From NCBI GenBank assembly GCA_934085675.1, contig CAKOHH010000012.1, forward strand, positions 1-34,446: a stretch of 34,446 bases of DNA, read 5' to 3'. Below the pieces are notes generated by a model. That model saw only the letters and a program-made list of their open reading frames with translations. It ran no database searches and had not been told where the DNA came from. Origin of the DNA: an uncultured Bacilli bacterium. GTDB lineage: Bacteria; Bacillota_I; Bacilli_A; RF39; UBA660. Below are positions 1 through 6,149 of this stretch, in pieces (the stretch's first letter is position 1; each line of letters begins with the position of its first letter). The translations under genes and the position numbers were made by a program.

Positions 1-60
1 TTAACGCCTGTGGAGATAGTAGGTTACGAGGTCGATGAAGCAGGAAGCCCATTGGCTTAA
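1..60 (+). CDS. tnpB: TnpB (RNA-guided nuclease, IS605 OrfB) C-terminus, partial
   Basis: The reading frame is open from base 1 and ends at TAA 58-60. The 19 visible residues read LTPVEIVGYEVDEAGSPLA. The pattern TPVEI...EAGSP(L) is characteristic of the disordered C-terminal tail of IS200/IS605-family TnpB. TnpB is an RNA-guided endonuclease that uses a guide RNA made from the 3' end of its own gene and helps the element persist at its donor site. No catalytic residues fall inside the window, so activity cannot be judged. The call rests on the tail motif plus the right-end hairpin that follows. Confidence 0.7.
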   Translation, partial: LTPVEIVGYEVDEAGSPLA

Positions 61-77
61 GACAATGGGTAGTTCAC
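1..77 (+). mobile_element. Right end of an IS200/IS605-type element
   Basis: The first 60 bases encode a TnpB-like C-terminus. They are followed by the hairpin CCCATTG (48-54) / CAATGGG (63-69) and the terminal sequence TAGTTCAC (70-77). This order of TnpB end, short hairpin overlapping the stop and GTTCAC-like terminus is typical of right ends of IS200/IS605 or IS1341-type elements. From base 78 the sequence reads as an rmlA 3' fragment, so the junction is close to 77. The rest of the element lies outside the window. The exact boundary and target sequence cannot be fixed without the left end. Confidence 0.72.
1..77 (+). ncRNA. 3' end of the TnpB guide RNA (omega/re RNA), partial
   Basis: In IS605-type elements the scaffold of the guide RNA overlaps the 3' end of tnpB and the right end, and the guide is the flanking DNA just past the element. 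Here the 7-bp hairpin 48-54/63-69 and the tail to base 77 fit the scaffold end. The guide would start around base 78, in rmlA sequence. This is inferred by analogy with the family; the transcript itself cannot be seen. Confidence 0.5.
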
Positions 78-290
78 TCTTTATTAGATGCCTCTAATAC
101 GATAAAAACGATAGAAAATAATAAAGATAGCTTAATTTGTAGCCCTGAAATTATCGTTTTAAATCATAAGTGGTTATCGTTAGAAGAATTTTCTAAAAGA
201 GCTATCTTATTAAATAAAAATAAATATGGTCAATGTTTATTGAAAAGAGCTGAGAAAGAAATCAAAAAAGAACGTACTTATAAGAATTGA
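78..290 (+). pseudogene. rmlA: C-terminal remnant of glucose-1-phosphate thymidylyltransferase, interrupted by the IS
   Basis: The frame ending at TGA 288-290 is open back to the IS boundary and has no start codon. Its 70 residues match the C-terminal part of RmlA/RfbA, which makes dTDP-glucose from glucose-1-phosphate and dTTP for dTDP-rhamnose synthesis. The recognisable segments are SLLDASNTIKTIE (family form SLLEASxFIxTIE), then C.PEI and W.S.EE, and KYGQCLL near the end (family form YGQYLL). The position just before SLL corresponds to the WLDTGTH segment of intact enzymes, so the insertion falls about 70 residues before the stop. The 5' part should lie on the other side of the IS, outside the window. 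A full-length gene is not possible from this strand as shown. Confidence 0.75.
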
Positions 291-305
291 TACTTCTTCT
301 TGTTT

Positions 306-334
306 TTGCATTTTTATATGACTCATGATATAAT
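306..334 (+). promoter_or_regulatory. Sigma-A-type promoter for the RDD gene
   Basis: TTGCAT (306-311) and TATAAT (329-334) are separated by 17 bp. GGAGGG at 349-354 serves as the ribosome binding site for the ATG at 361. The promoter lies between the rmlA remnant and the RDD gene, so transcription starts anew after the damaged locus. Confidence 0.7.
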
Positions 335-360
335 TTTCATGTTGCTATGGAGGGATAAAA

Positions 361-1074
361 ATGCAAACAACAGACCGTTTGTTAAATGGGACGTTTTTTA
401 AAAGAGTAGGAGCTTATATTTTAGATATTTTAATTGTATCTTTGATAGTGTATTTATTATCATTTATACCTTTTTTAAATCCAAATCATAATGCGTATAC
501 TGAAAAATATAATGAACTTTTAAATTTACAACAACAATATACCAATAATGAAATTAGTACAGAAGATTATGAAACAGCATTTAAACCTATTGCTTATGAA
601 ATACACCGTTTAGAAACAAATTATGTGGTTATTGATCTGGTGATGGTTTTATTATATTTTGCCGTTTTACAGTATTTTTGTAAAGGCCAAACTATTGGTA
701 AAAAACTATTTCAAATAAGAGTTGTAAGTAATGATAAAACACCTTTAACAATTGTTAATTACTTATTAAGAAGTATTGTTCTTAATAATGTCCTTATTTC
801 TATTATTTTACAGTGTGTCATTCATTTTATGAACAGTGAAAATTATTTTAATGTTTATCAAAATGTGAATCTCGTTGGTAATATTATTACTTATACTATT
901 ATCTTTATGATTATTGTTAGAAATGATGGCCGTGGTTTACATGATTATATTGCTAATACCAAGGTTGTTTTCGATAATACACCAGTTATAGAAAGAAAAA
1001 GAGCTAAAGAAGAAAAGATATTAGATTTAGAAGCTAAAGAAATTAAGCAAGATACTAAGAAGAAAAAATCTTAG
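361..1074 (+). CDS. RDD family membrane protein
   Basis: A 237-residue integral membrane protein of the RDD family, which is named for a conserved Arg-Asp-Asp signature. The family role is poorly defined; transport or ion handling has been proposed for some members. Visible features are KRVGAYILDILIVSLIVYLL at residues 15-34 (first helix with the R...D pattern), a second helix near 93-112, GQTIGKKLFQIRVV in the loop near 110-123 that is typical of the family, and two more hydrophobic stretches near 136-155 and 170-187. The segment RNDGRGLHDYIANTKVV follows and is also diagnostic. The C-terminal tail is highly charged (KRAKEEK...). The start is ATG 361 after GGAGGG. It lies upstream of lemA and a TPM gene, a grouping of envelope proteins. 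Confidence 0.9.
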   Translation: MQTTDRLLNGTFFKRVGAYILDILIVSLIVYLLSFIPFLNPNHNAYTEKYNELLNLQQQYTNNEISTEDYETAFKPIAYEIHRLETNYVVIDLVMVLLYFAVLQYFCKGQTIGKKLFQIRVVSNDKTPLTIVNYLLRSIVLNNVLISIILQCVIHFMNSENYFNVYQNVNLVGNIITYTIIFMIIVRNDGRGLHDYIANTKVVFDNTPVIERKRAKEEKILDLEAKEIKQDTKKKKS

Positions 1075-1084
1075 TATTTTTTTT
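1054..1084 (+). terminator. Weak hairpin with T-run after the RDD gene
   Basis: The 7-bp stem ACTAAGA (1054-1060) / TCTTAGT (1069-1075) is followed by a T-run at 1077-1084. The stem is AT-rich and overlaps the RDD stop codon, so termination may be partial. Confidence 0.4.
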
Positions 1085-1121
1085 ATCTTTTATGTGATAT
1101 GATTAATACAAGGAGAGATGG

Positions 1122-1691
1122 ATGATGAAAAAAAGTTCAATTATTTTAATTATAATTGGTATTCTTATTGTTTTATTTGGAAGCATTTTAATTGGTTCTT
1201 ATAATAAGATGGTGACAAGTAAAGAAAATGTCACAACTTCTTATAGTAACTTAGATGTTATGTTACAAAGAAGAGCCGATTTAATTCCTAATCTTGTCAA
1301 TACCGTTAAAGGCTATACTTCCCATGAAAACGAAGTAATTGATAAAATTACCAAAGCAAGAGAAAACTTAATGAAAGCAAGTAGTATTGATGATAAAGCC
1401 AAAGCCAACGAAGAATTAACAAATGGTTTAAATGCCTTATTAGTAGTGGTTGAAAACTATCCAGATTTAAAATCAAGTGCTAATTTTACCCAGTTATCAG
1501 ATGAACTAGCCGGTACAGAAAATCGTATTTCTACAGCTAGACGTGATTATAATAACAGTGTTAAAGAATACAACTTGTTAATAAAGAAATTCCCAAGTAA
1601 TCTTCTAGCTAATATGTTTGGTTTTAGTGAAGAAAAGTATTTTGAAGCCGATGAACAAAAAAAGGATGTTCCAAATGTTAGCTTCGATTAA
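1122..1691 (+). CDS. lemA: LemA family protein
   Basis: A 189-residue protein of the LemA family: one N-terminal membrane helix (residues 5-26) followed by an alpha-helical bundle outside or at the membrane. The function is not settled in bacteria. Diagnostic motifs are YNKMV near residue 28, VDxxWSNLDVxLQRRxDLIPNLV-like text near 40-61 (here SYSNLDVMLQRRADLIPNLV), ENYPDLK near 112, and the end segment FPSNLLANMFGFSEEKYFEA. The length is normal for the family. AGGAG at 1111-1115 supports ATG 1122; ATG 1125 is a close alternative. It overlaps the following TPM gene, and LemA with a TPM-domain protein is a common pairing in Firmicutes, suggesting a shared envelope role. Confidence 0.92.
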   Translation: MMKKSSIILIIIGILIVLFGSILIGSYNKMVTSKENVTTSYSNLDVMLQRRADLIPNLVNTVKGYTSHENEVIDKITKARENLMKASSIDDKAKANEELTNGLNALLVVVENYPDLKSSANFTQLSDELAGTENRISTARRDYNNSVKEYNLLIKKFPSNLLANMFGFSEEKYFEADEQKKDVPNVSFD

Positions 1692-2394
1692 AAAAGGAGC
1701 TTTGCTTCTTTTTTTAGTCTTTTTTCCTTTAAATGTTTTTGCTTTAGTAAAACCAACCAGTAGTTTTTATGTCAATGATTACGCGAATGTATTAAGTAGT
1801 GATACCAAAAATTATATTGTTAAAATGTCTTCTTCATTAGATAGTAAAACGAAAGCCCAAATTGTCGTGGTTACGGTTAATGATTTAGAAGGCAGTGATA
1901 TCGAAACTTATGCAACAGATTTATTTAGAAGTTTTGGTATTGGTGATAAAAAAGAAAATAATGGGATACTAATTTTACTTAGTAAGGAAGATAGAAAAGT
2001 TAAAATTGAAGTAGGATACGGCTTAGAAGGAGATATTCCAGATGGTAAAGCTGGACGTATTTTAGATAATTACATGGTGAGTTATTTAAAAGAAAATAAT
2101 TATGATGAAGGAATCAAAAATGGTTATAATAAAATTTTAGAAATTTTATGTACCAAATATAACGTTACTTTAGATGGTCAAGAAACCCCCACCGAAGAAA
2201 AAGTAAATCCTTTTGAAACAATTATTAGTATTCTCTTCTTTTTATTTCTTTTATATTTTATGATGCGTTTTCCAGGATTCTGGTGGTTTACTTCTGGTGG
2301 TCATAATTTTAGAGGAGGAAGTTCTTTTGGTGGAGGCGGTTTTTCTGGTGGCGGTGGTTCATCAGGTGGCGGCGGTGCTTCCCGTGGTTTTTAG
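1675..2394 (+). CDS. TPM-domain (YgcG-type) secreted/membrane protein
   Basis: A 239-residue protein with a TPM domain (Pfam TPM_phosphatase). It has a signal peptide (MLASIKKG... with likely cleavage after VFA, residue 23), then SFYVNDYANVLSS, which opens the TPM fold. Further family text follows, including AQIVVVTVNDLEG, YATDLFRSFGIGDK, NNGILILLS and IEVGYGLEGDIPDGKAGRI. A second membrane helix lies near residues 183-200, and the Gly-rich tail (209-239) ends SRGF, a common ending in this family. An upstream in-frame ATG at 1618 lies deep in lemA. ATG 1675 is preferred because AAAGGA (1660-1665) is correctly spaced and a proper signal peptide results. It overlaps lemA by 17 bp, so translation is probably coupled. 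Confidence 0.88.
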   Translation: MLASIKKGALLLFLVFFPLNVFALVKPTSSFYVNDYANVLSSDTKNYIVKMSSSLDSKTKAQIVVVTVNDLEGSDIETYATDLFRSFGIGDKKENNGILILLSKEDRKVKIEVGYGLEGDIPDGKAGRILDNYMVSYLKENNYDEGIKNGYNKILEILCTKYNVTLDGQETPTEEKVNPFETIISILFFLFLLYFMMRFPGFWWFTSGGHNFRGGSSFGGGGFSGGGGSSGGGGASRGF

Positions 2395-2406
2395 AAAGGA
2401 TAACAT

Positions 2407-3378
2407 ATGATAAATTTTACAAATGAAAATATACAAAGAGAATTAAAGAAAAAGAAAAAAAATGTTTTAATTAGTTTAGGTTTTACAATTGCCTTTATTA
2501 TTTTAATTGTCTTCTTTAGTATTTTAGAAGAAAATGAACAAGAAGTTAATTTGAATGAAAAAACATCTTCTGGGACAAAAGCCAGTTTAGAAGTTTTTAC
2601 TTCTCCCATAAATTTTGCTTATTATGAAAATGAAGATAGTGCTTTTTATATGGTATACGCTACTAAAGATAGAGAAAGAAATTTATTAGCTATTATCAAA
2701 ATGAAAGAAAGTGATTATGAAAGTTTTAAAGATGTTTCTTTAGAAAATCCTAAAACAATCCATGGTATTACAGCCAGTGTTCCAAATGATATTAAAGATT
2801 TAGCCATGGAAACTTTAGAAGATGCCGATTTAGCCGTTTCAAATTTTACAGAAGGTTTTTATCCTGTTTATTTAGATTTAACAGGCGAAAAAGTATCTTT
2901 AATGGGAACCATGATGACTTTAAATGTTATCTTCTTAATTATTGCTTTAATTTGTTTATTTTTGACAATATTTGTAAAAAGTAAATATCTTAAAAGCTTA
3001 AGAAAATATTCTAAGGAAGAAATAACAAAATTAGATGAAGAAATGAATGATAAAAATTCTTTATATTATGAAAGTGCTCATTTATATTTAACAGATAAAA
3101 ATATCATTGATTTAACAAGAAGTATTAAAGTGATTCCATATAAAGATATTGTTTGGTTTTATTCTTATGAAATTAGACAAAGAGGTATTAAAACAGCTAG
3201 AAGTATTATTTTAAAAATGCAAAATGGTAAAAGTCTTTCTGTGGCGTATTTATCTTCTTTAGGCAAGAAAAATAAGCAAGTTTATGAAGAAATATTTAAA
3301 ACAATTGAACAACATTGTCCACATGCTTTAGTTGGTTTTAACAAAGAAAATGAAGAAAAATTTAAACAATTTAAATAA
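2407..3378 (+). CDS. Unrecognised two-TM protein with a possible PH-like cytoplasmic domain
   Basis: I do not recognise this 323-residue protein at family level. It has a basic N-terminus, a membrane helix at about 20-40, an external domain of about 120 residues, a second helix at about 164-188, and a cytoplasmic tail. The tail contains LTDKNIIDLTRSIKVIPYKDIVWFY and a later hydrophobic/charged alternation (SIILKMQNGKSLSVAYLSS). That pattern of strands around IPYKDI resembles bacterial PH-like or YcxB-type domains, but this is only a resemblance. The start is ATG 2407 with AAAGGA at 2395-2400. It sits 12 bp after the TPM gene and is probably cotranscribed with lemA and TPM, so it may belong to the same envelope process. 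Confidence 0.7.
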   Translation: MINFTNENIQRELKKKKKNVLISLGFTIAFIILIVFFSILEENEQEVNLNEKTSSGTKASLEVFTSPINFAYYENEDSAFYMVYATKDRERNLLAIIKMKESDYESFKDVSLENPKTIHGITASVPNDIKDLAMETLEDADLAVSNFTEGFYPVYLDLTGEKVSLMGTMMTLNVIFLIIALICLFLTIFVKSKYLKSLRKYSKEEITKLDEEMNDKNSLYYESAHLYLTDKNIIDLTRSIKVIPYKDIVWFYSYEIRQRGIKTARSIILKMQNGKSLSVAYLSSLGKKNKQVYEEIFKTIEQHCPHALVGFNKENEEKFKQFK

Positions 3379-3424
3379 ATTTCATTTTCTTTTTTTAATT
3401 TTGCTTTTCTTCGACATTTTTTAA

Positions 3425-3453
3425 TTGCAAAGTTTTTTTCTTTTTGATAGAAT
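3425..3453 (+). promoter_or_regulatory. Promoter for the cyclophilin lipoprotein gene
   Basis: TTGCAA (3425-3430) and TAGAAT (3448-3453) are 17 bp apart. AAAGGAAAG (3465-3473) precedes the ATG at 3480. Confidence 0.6.
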
Positions 3454-3479
3454 GGTAAAAGTCAAAGGAAAGTGAAAAA

Positions 3480-4121
3480 ATGGAAAAAGTAAGTCGTAAT
3501 CGTATTTGTTTAGTATTGTTAGTAATCGCTATTTTTGTTTTTATGACCGCTGGTTGTGAAAAGAAAGATTTAACCAAAGGAACTATTGAAGGGTATTCTT
3601 ATGAAGAAACAAATGAAGTTACCTCATATGTTAAAATAGTGACAGGAAAAGATGAAGTTGTGTTATTAGAACTTTATCCAGAGGTTGCACCTCTTACGGT
3701 TCAAAATTTTCAAAAACTTGTGCAAGAAAAATTTTATGATGGTCTTATTTTTCATCGTGTTATTGAAGGTTTTATGATTCAAACAGGTGACCCATTAGGT
3801 AATGGTACAGGTGGTAGTGATGAAACTATTAAAGGAGAATTTGCAAAAAATGGGGTTCAAAATAATTTGAAACATGAAAAAGGGGTTATTTCTATGGCCA
3901 GAAGTTCGGATATGAATTCTGCTTCGAGTCAATTTTTTATTTGTTCAGATACTAATGAATCCGTTTCAAGTTTAGATGGCAGTTACGCTGCTTTTGGTAA
4001 AGTAATCGCAGGATTAGACACGGTAGAAAGAATTTCTAAAGTTCAAACAGATAGTAATGATAAACCATTAAAAACAGAAAAAATGCAAAGTGTTCGTTTT
4101 GTAAAAGTAGAAAAAAATTAG
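3480..4121 (+). CDS. Cyclophilin-type peptidyl-prolyl isomerase lipoprotein
   Basis: A 213-residue extracellular lipoprotein carrying a cyclophilin domain, which catalyses cis-trans isomerisation of proline bonds in exported proteins. It has a type II signal peptide ending in the lipobox MTAGC, with lipidated Cys26. The cyclophilin domain starts near residue 50 and shows ELYPEVAPLTVQNF, FYDGLIFHRVIEGFMIQTGDP with the catalytic Arg in FHRV, GTGGSDETIKGEF, GVISMAR, NSASSQFFI and FGKVIAGLDTVERI. The region between FHRV and ISMAR is normal and all core motifs are present. It is monocistronic between its own promoter and a strong terminator. Its likely job is folding of secreted proteins at the membrane surface. 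Confidence 0.93.
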   Translation: MEKVSRNRICLVLLVIAIFVFMTAGCEKKDLTKGTIEGYSYEETNEVTSYVKIVTGKDEVVLLELYPEVAPLTVQNFQKLVQEKFYDGLIFHRVIEGFMIQTGDPLGNGTGGSDETIKGEFAKNGVQNNLKHEKGVISMARSSDMNSASSQFFICSDTNESVSSLDGSYAAFGKVIAGLDTVERISKVQTDSNDKPLKTEKMQSVRFVKVEKN

Positions 4122-4151
4122 GTATTAACGTGATGTTGATATCTTTTTTTT
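4121..4151 (+). terminator. Intrinsic terminator after the cyclophilin gene
   Basis: GGTATTAAC (4121-4129) pairs with GTTGATATC (4135-4143) over 9 bp, including two G-U pairs, with a GTGAT loop. Eight T residues follow (4144-4151). The stem begins on the last base of the stop codon. Confidence 0.85.
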
Positions 4152-4316
4152 GCTTTGACATAGGCTATTCTTATAGATTTATTCAAAATCAAAAATGTAT
4201 TATGTAAATGATTTCGTATATAATATTAAAAAAAGGCTTGATTTTTAAGAAAAACAGGCTATTATATACATTATAATTACTAAAAAAACAAAAAAAATGT
4301 TTTTTTACAAGAAATA

Positions 4317-4325
4317 TGCTATAAT
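4317..4325 (+). promoter_or_regulatory. Extended -10 promoter of the ATPase/small-protein island
   Basis: TGCTATAAT is an extended -10 element and no good -35 is present. A transcript starting around 4332 would begin just before AGGAGGA (4338-4344) and the ATG at 4351. This rules out the longer in-frame start at 4297, which lies upstream of the promoter. The 166 bp from the cyclophilin terminator to here are AT-rich and contain further -10-like boxes at 4219-4224 and 4272-4277. A direct repeat AGGCTATT occurs at 4162-4169 and 4256-4263. I see no gene in this stretch. Confidence 0.6.
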
Positions 4326-4350
4326 TAATTTAGAACGAGGAGGAAGAAAA

Positions 4351-5487
4351 ATGAAATTATTAAGAGTTGTTGCCAATAATTTTAAATTGTGCGAAGAAAA
4401 TTTTACAATATCTTTTGTACCAACTGGAAATAAAACTGCAGCTGATAAGGAATTTGAACTACAGGAAATAGCTGATGATTTATATGTTTTCAGTACATTA
4501 GGTATAATAGGAAAGAATGCATCTGGAAAAACTACAGTGGTAGAATTATTATCAATAATATATGATATTTTCTCTAATTATAGAATTAACAATTCAAAAA
4601 AAATTTTTAAATTTATTGATAAACCATTGAATTTAGATATTACTTTTTATCATGAAGGCACAATTTATAGATATTTAACAGATTTATATAAAAATGCCAA
4701 TTCAGTGGATAGTACATCCGTTTTCTTTAAAAATGAAAAATTATATAAAAGAGAATATAAGAAAGCACATGCAAGAGAATTATTTAATTACGAAAAATTT
4801 GAGGAAGTAAAACCTGAGGTGAAATTACCAGAAGATACTTCTATGATATATTTATTATTAAAAGATATTTCGTTAAGAGGAATTTATTGCGCAAGTGATG
4901 ATTATATTTATAGAGATTATGCTCAGGCATTCAATATATATAAACTTTTAAATAATAATTTAAAAGTTATCACCTCATTATTAAAAATGTTTGATGAACA
5001 TTTGGATAATATTAAAATGATAAATGAAAATAAATATAAAATCATTTATACAAATAAAACTACCAAAGAAGTTTCAAACTCTGAACTATATGAAATATTA
5101 TCAAGCGGTACAACAAAAGGCTTTGGTTTATTCACATTTGTGGTATATTCATTAAGAACTGGAGCAGATTTAATAATTGATGAAATAGAAAATCATTTTC
5201 ATAAGACATTAGTTGAAAATTTGGTTAATCTTTATAAAGATAAATCAGTCAATAAAAAGAATGCTACCTTAATATTTACTACTCATTACTGCGAAATCCT
5301 TGACTTATTTAACAGGAGCGATAACATCTATATAACTAAATATGACAAGGCAATAAAACTGGAAAATATGCATACAAATTATAAATTCAGAACCGAATTG
5401 TCTAAGAGTAATAAATTTTATAGTAATGAATTCAATACCAATGTAAGTTATGATGCACTAATGGCTTTCAAAAAGGAATTAATGTAA
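4351..5487 (+). CDS. ABC/OLD-like AAA family ATPase, candidate defence protein
   Basis: A 378-residue soluble ATPase of the SMC/OLD-like group (AAA_15/AAA_21 style) found in RloA, PARIS AriA, Septu and retron partners. Visible motifs are the N-terminal strand MKLLRVVANNFKLCEENFTI, Walker A GKNASGKTT at residues 54-62, an ABC-signature-like LSSGTTKG at 250-257, Walker B LIIDEIENHFHK with Asp277/Glu278, and TTHYCEILD with the H-loop His312. There is no nuclease domain fused to it. ATG 4351 is chosen for AGGAGGA at 4338-4344 and the promoter position. The next gene starts on the last base of its stop (TAATG), so the two are translationally coupled. The function is inferred from this architecture; the effector is probably the partner. 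It could also be a non-defence regulatory ATPase. Confidence 0.82.
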   Translation: MKLLRVVANNFKLCEENFTISFVPTGNKTAADKEFELQEIADDLYVFSTLGIIGKNASGKTTVVELLSIIYDIFSNYRINNSKKIFKFIDKPLNLDITFYHEGTIYRYLTDLYKNANSVDSTSVFFKNEKLYKREYKKAHARELFNYEKFEEVKPEVKLPEDTSMIYLLLKDISLRGIYCASDDYIYRDYAQAFNIYKLLNNNLKVITSLLKMFDEHLDNIKMINENKYKIIYTNKTTKEVSNSELYEILSSGTTKGFGLFTFVVYSLRTGADLIIDEIENHFHKTLVENLVNLYKDKSVNKKNATLIFTTHYCEILDLFNRSDNIYITKYDKAIKLENMHTNYKFRTELSKSNKFYSNEFNTNVSYDALMAFKKELM

Positions 5488-6035
5488 TGAGAATACTATT
5501 AATGTATGAAGGACAAAATGAGGAAGTACTGTTAAATCATTTATTAGATGCTGACGCTCTTTGTTTCACAAGAGATGATTTAATCGGTCGTAGACCATAT
5601 CCCGTTAGACAATTAAGTAATCCAACAATTAAATCAGAATTAAAACACTATGGCTTACCAGTAAAAGTATATAGAGTTGGGGATAAACAAAATGATAAAT
5701 TACTCATTCCTAAAGATTTGAAAGGTATTGTATCAAGCAAAGAAATATATAAATACTGTACGAAGCCAGAATTGGAAATGCTTTTAATAATAAATGAAGA
5801 ATCAGAAAAAGAATATGAAAAAGTAAAAAGTTTTCAATCACCAAAAACATTTGCAAAGAAAAACATTAGATATAATGGTAAGAAATATGATCAGTCATCA
5901 GAATTTTTAGAAGTATACTATGGTGGTTCTAATGTTAAAAATTTAATTGATAATATTAAAAAGTATAAAACATATAAACGACAACATGATAAAGATGAAT
6001 TATATTTAGCAGATATATTGAAAAGTGATAAATAG
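5487..6035 (+). CDS. Small partner of the ATPase, possibly RloB/TOPRIM-like
   Basis: A 182-residue soluble protein I cannot place with certainty. The N-terminus MRILLMYEGQNEEVLLNHLL, a hydrophobic strand followed by EG..(E)E and a helix, resembles the first motif of TOPRIM-type and RloB-like proteins, where this Glu binds metal. Near residues 92-106 CTKPELEMLLIINEE is reminiscent of the N-P-x-[FL]-E-x-[WL]-L-L segment of RloB. A clear central DxD is not obvious: VGDKQND near 70 is the nearest candidate, and TRDD near 30 is another. The C-terminus is basic and helical. It starts on the last base of the ATPase stop codon, so the pair is made together. By analogy with PARIS or RloA/RloB it would be the effector released or controlled by the ATPase. 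This is inference. Confidence 0.7.
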   Translation: MRILLMYEGQNEEVLLNHLLDADALCFTRDDLIGRRPYPVRQLSNPTIKSELKHYGLPVKVYRVGDKQNDKLLIPKDLKGIVSSKEIYKYCTKPELEMLLIINEESEKEYEKVKSFQSPKTFAKKNIRYNGKKYDQSSEFLEVYYGGSNVKNLIDNIKKYKTYKRQHDKDELYLADILKSDK

Positions 6036-6124
6036 TATTTAAAAATTCTTTGCTTTGTCTAGATATAATTCATTACAATATTAAACAAGCAATATTTTTT
6101 CTTTTAAACATTAAAATTTCTCGG

Positions 6125-6130
6125 TATAAT
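6125..6130 (+). promoter_or_regulatory. -10 box upstream of the U32 pair
   Basis: TATAAT at 6125-6130 has only a weak -35 (TTTTAA near 6102-6107, 17 bp away). GGAG follows at 6139-6142, before ATG 6150. The 114-bp gap after the island holds another TATAAT-like box near 6064 and no convincing terminator. Confidence 0.45.
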
Positions 6131-6149
6131 AAAAAAAAGGAGCAAGTGT

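Noticed and set aside
2391..2609. Minus-strand open frame over the start of the two-TM gene, and similar antisense frames at 3395, 6073, 9051, 10217, 17914, 21181, 28697 and 29232
   Set aside because: They lie opposite clear genes, lack ribosome binding sites and family similarity, and reflect AT-rich antisense reading.
3379..3424. Terminator after the two-TM gene
   Set aside because: The T-rich stretch has no convincing stem; only AT-rich partial pairing is possible.
4297..4350. Longer N-terminus of the ATPase from ATG 4297
   Set aside because: It lies upstream of and across the extended -10 (4317-4325) and has no ribosome binding site; ATG 4351 has AGGAGGA.
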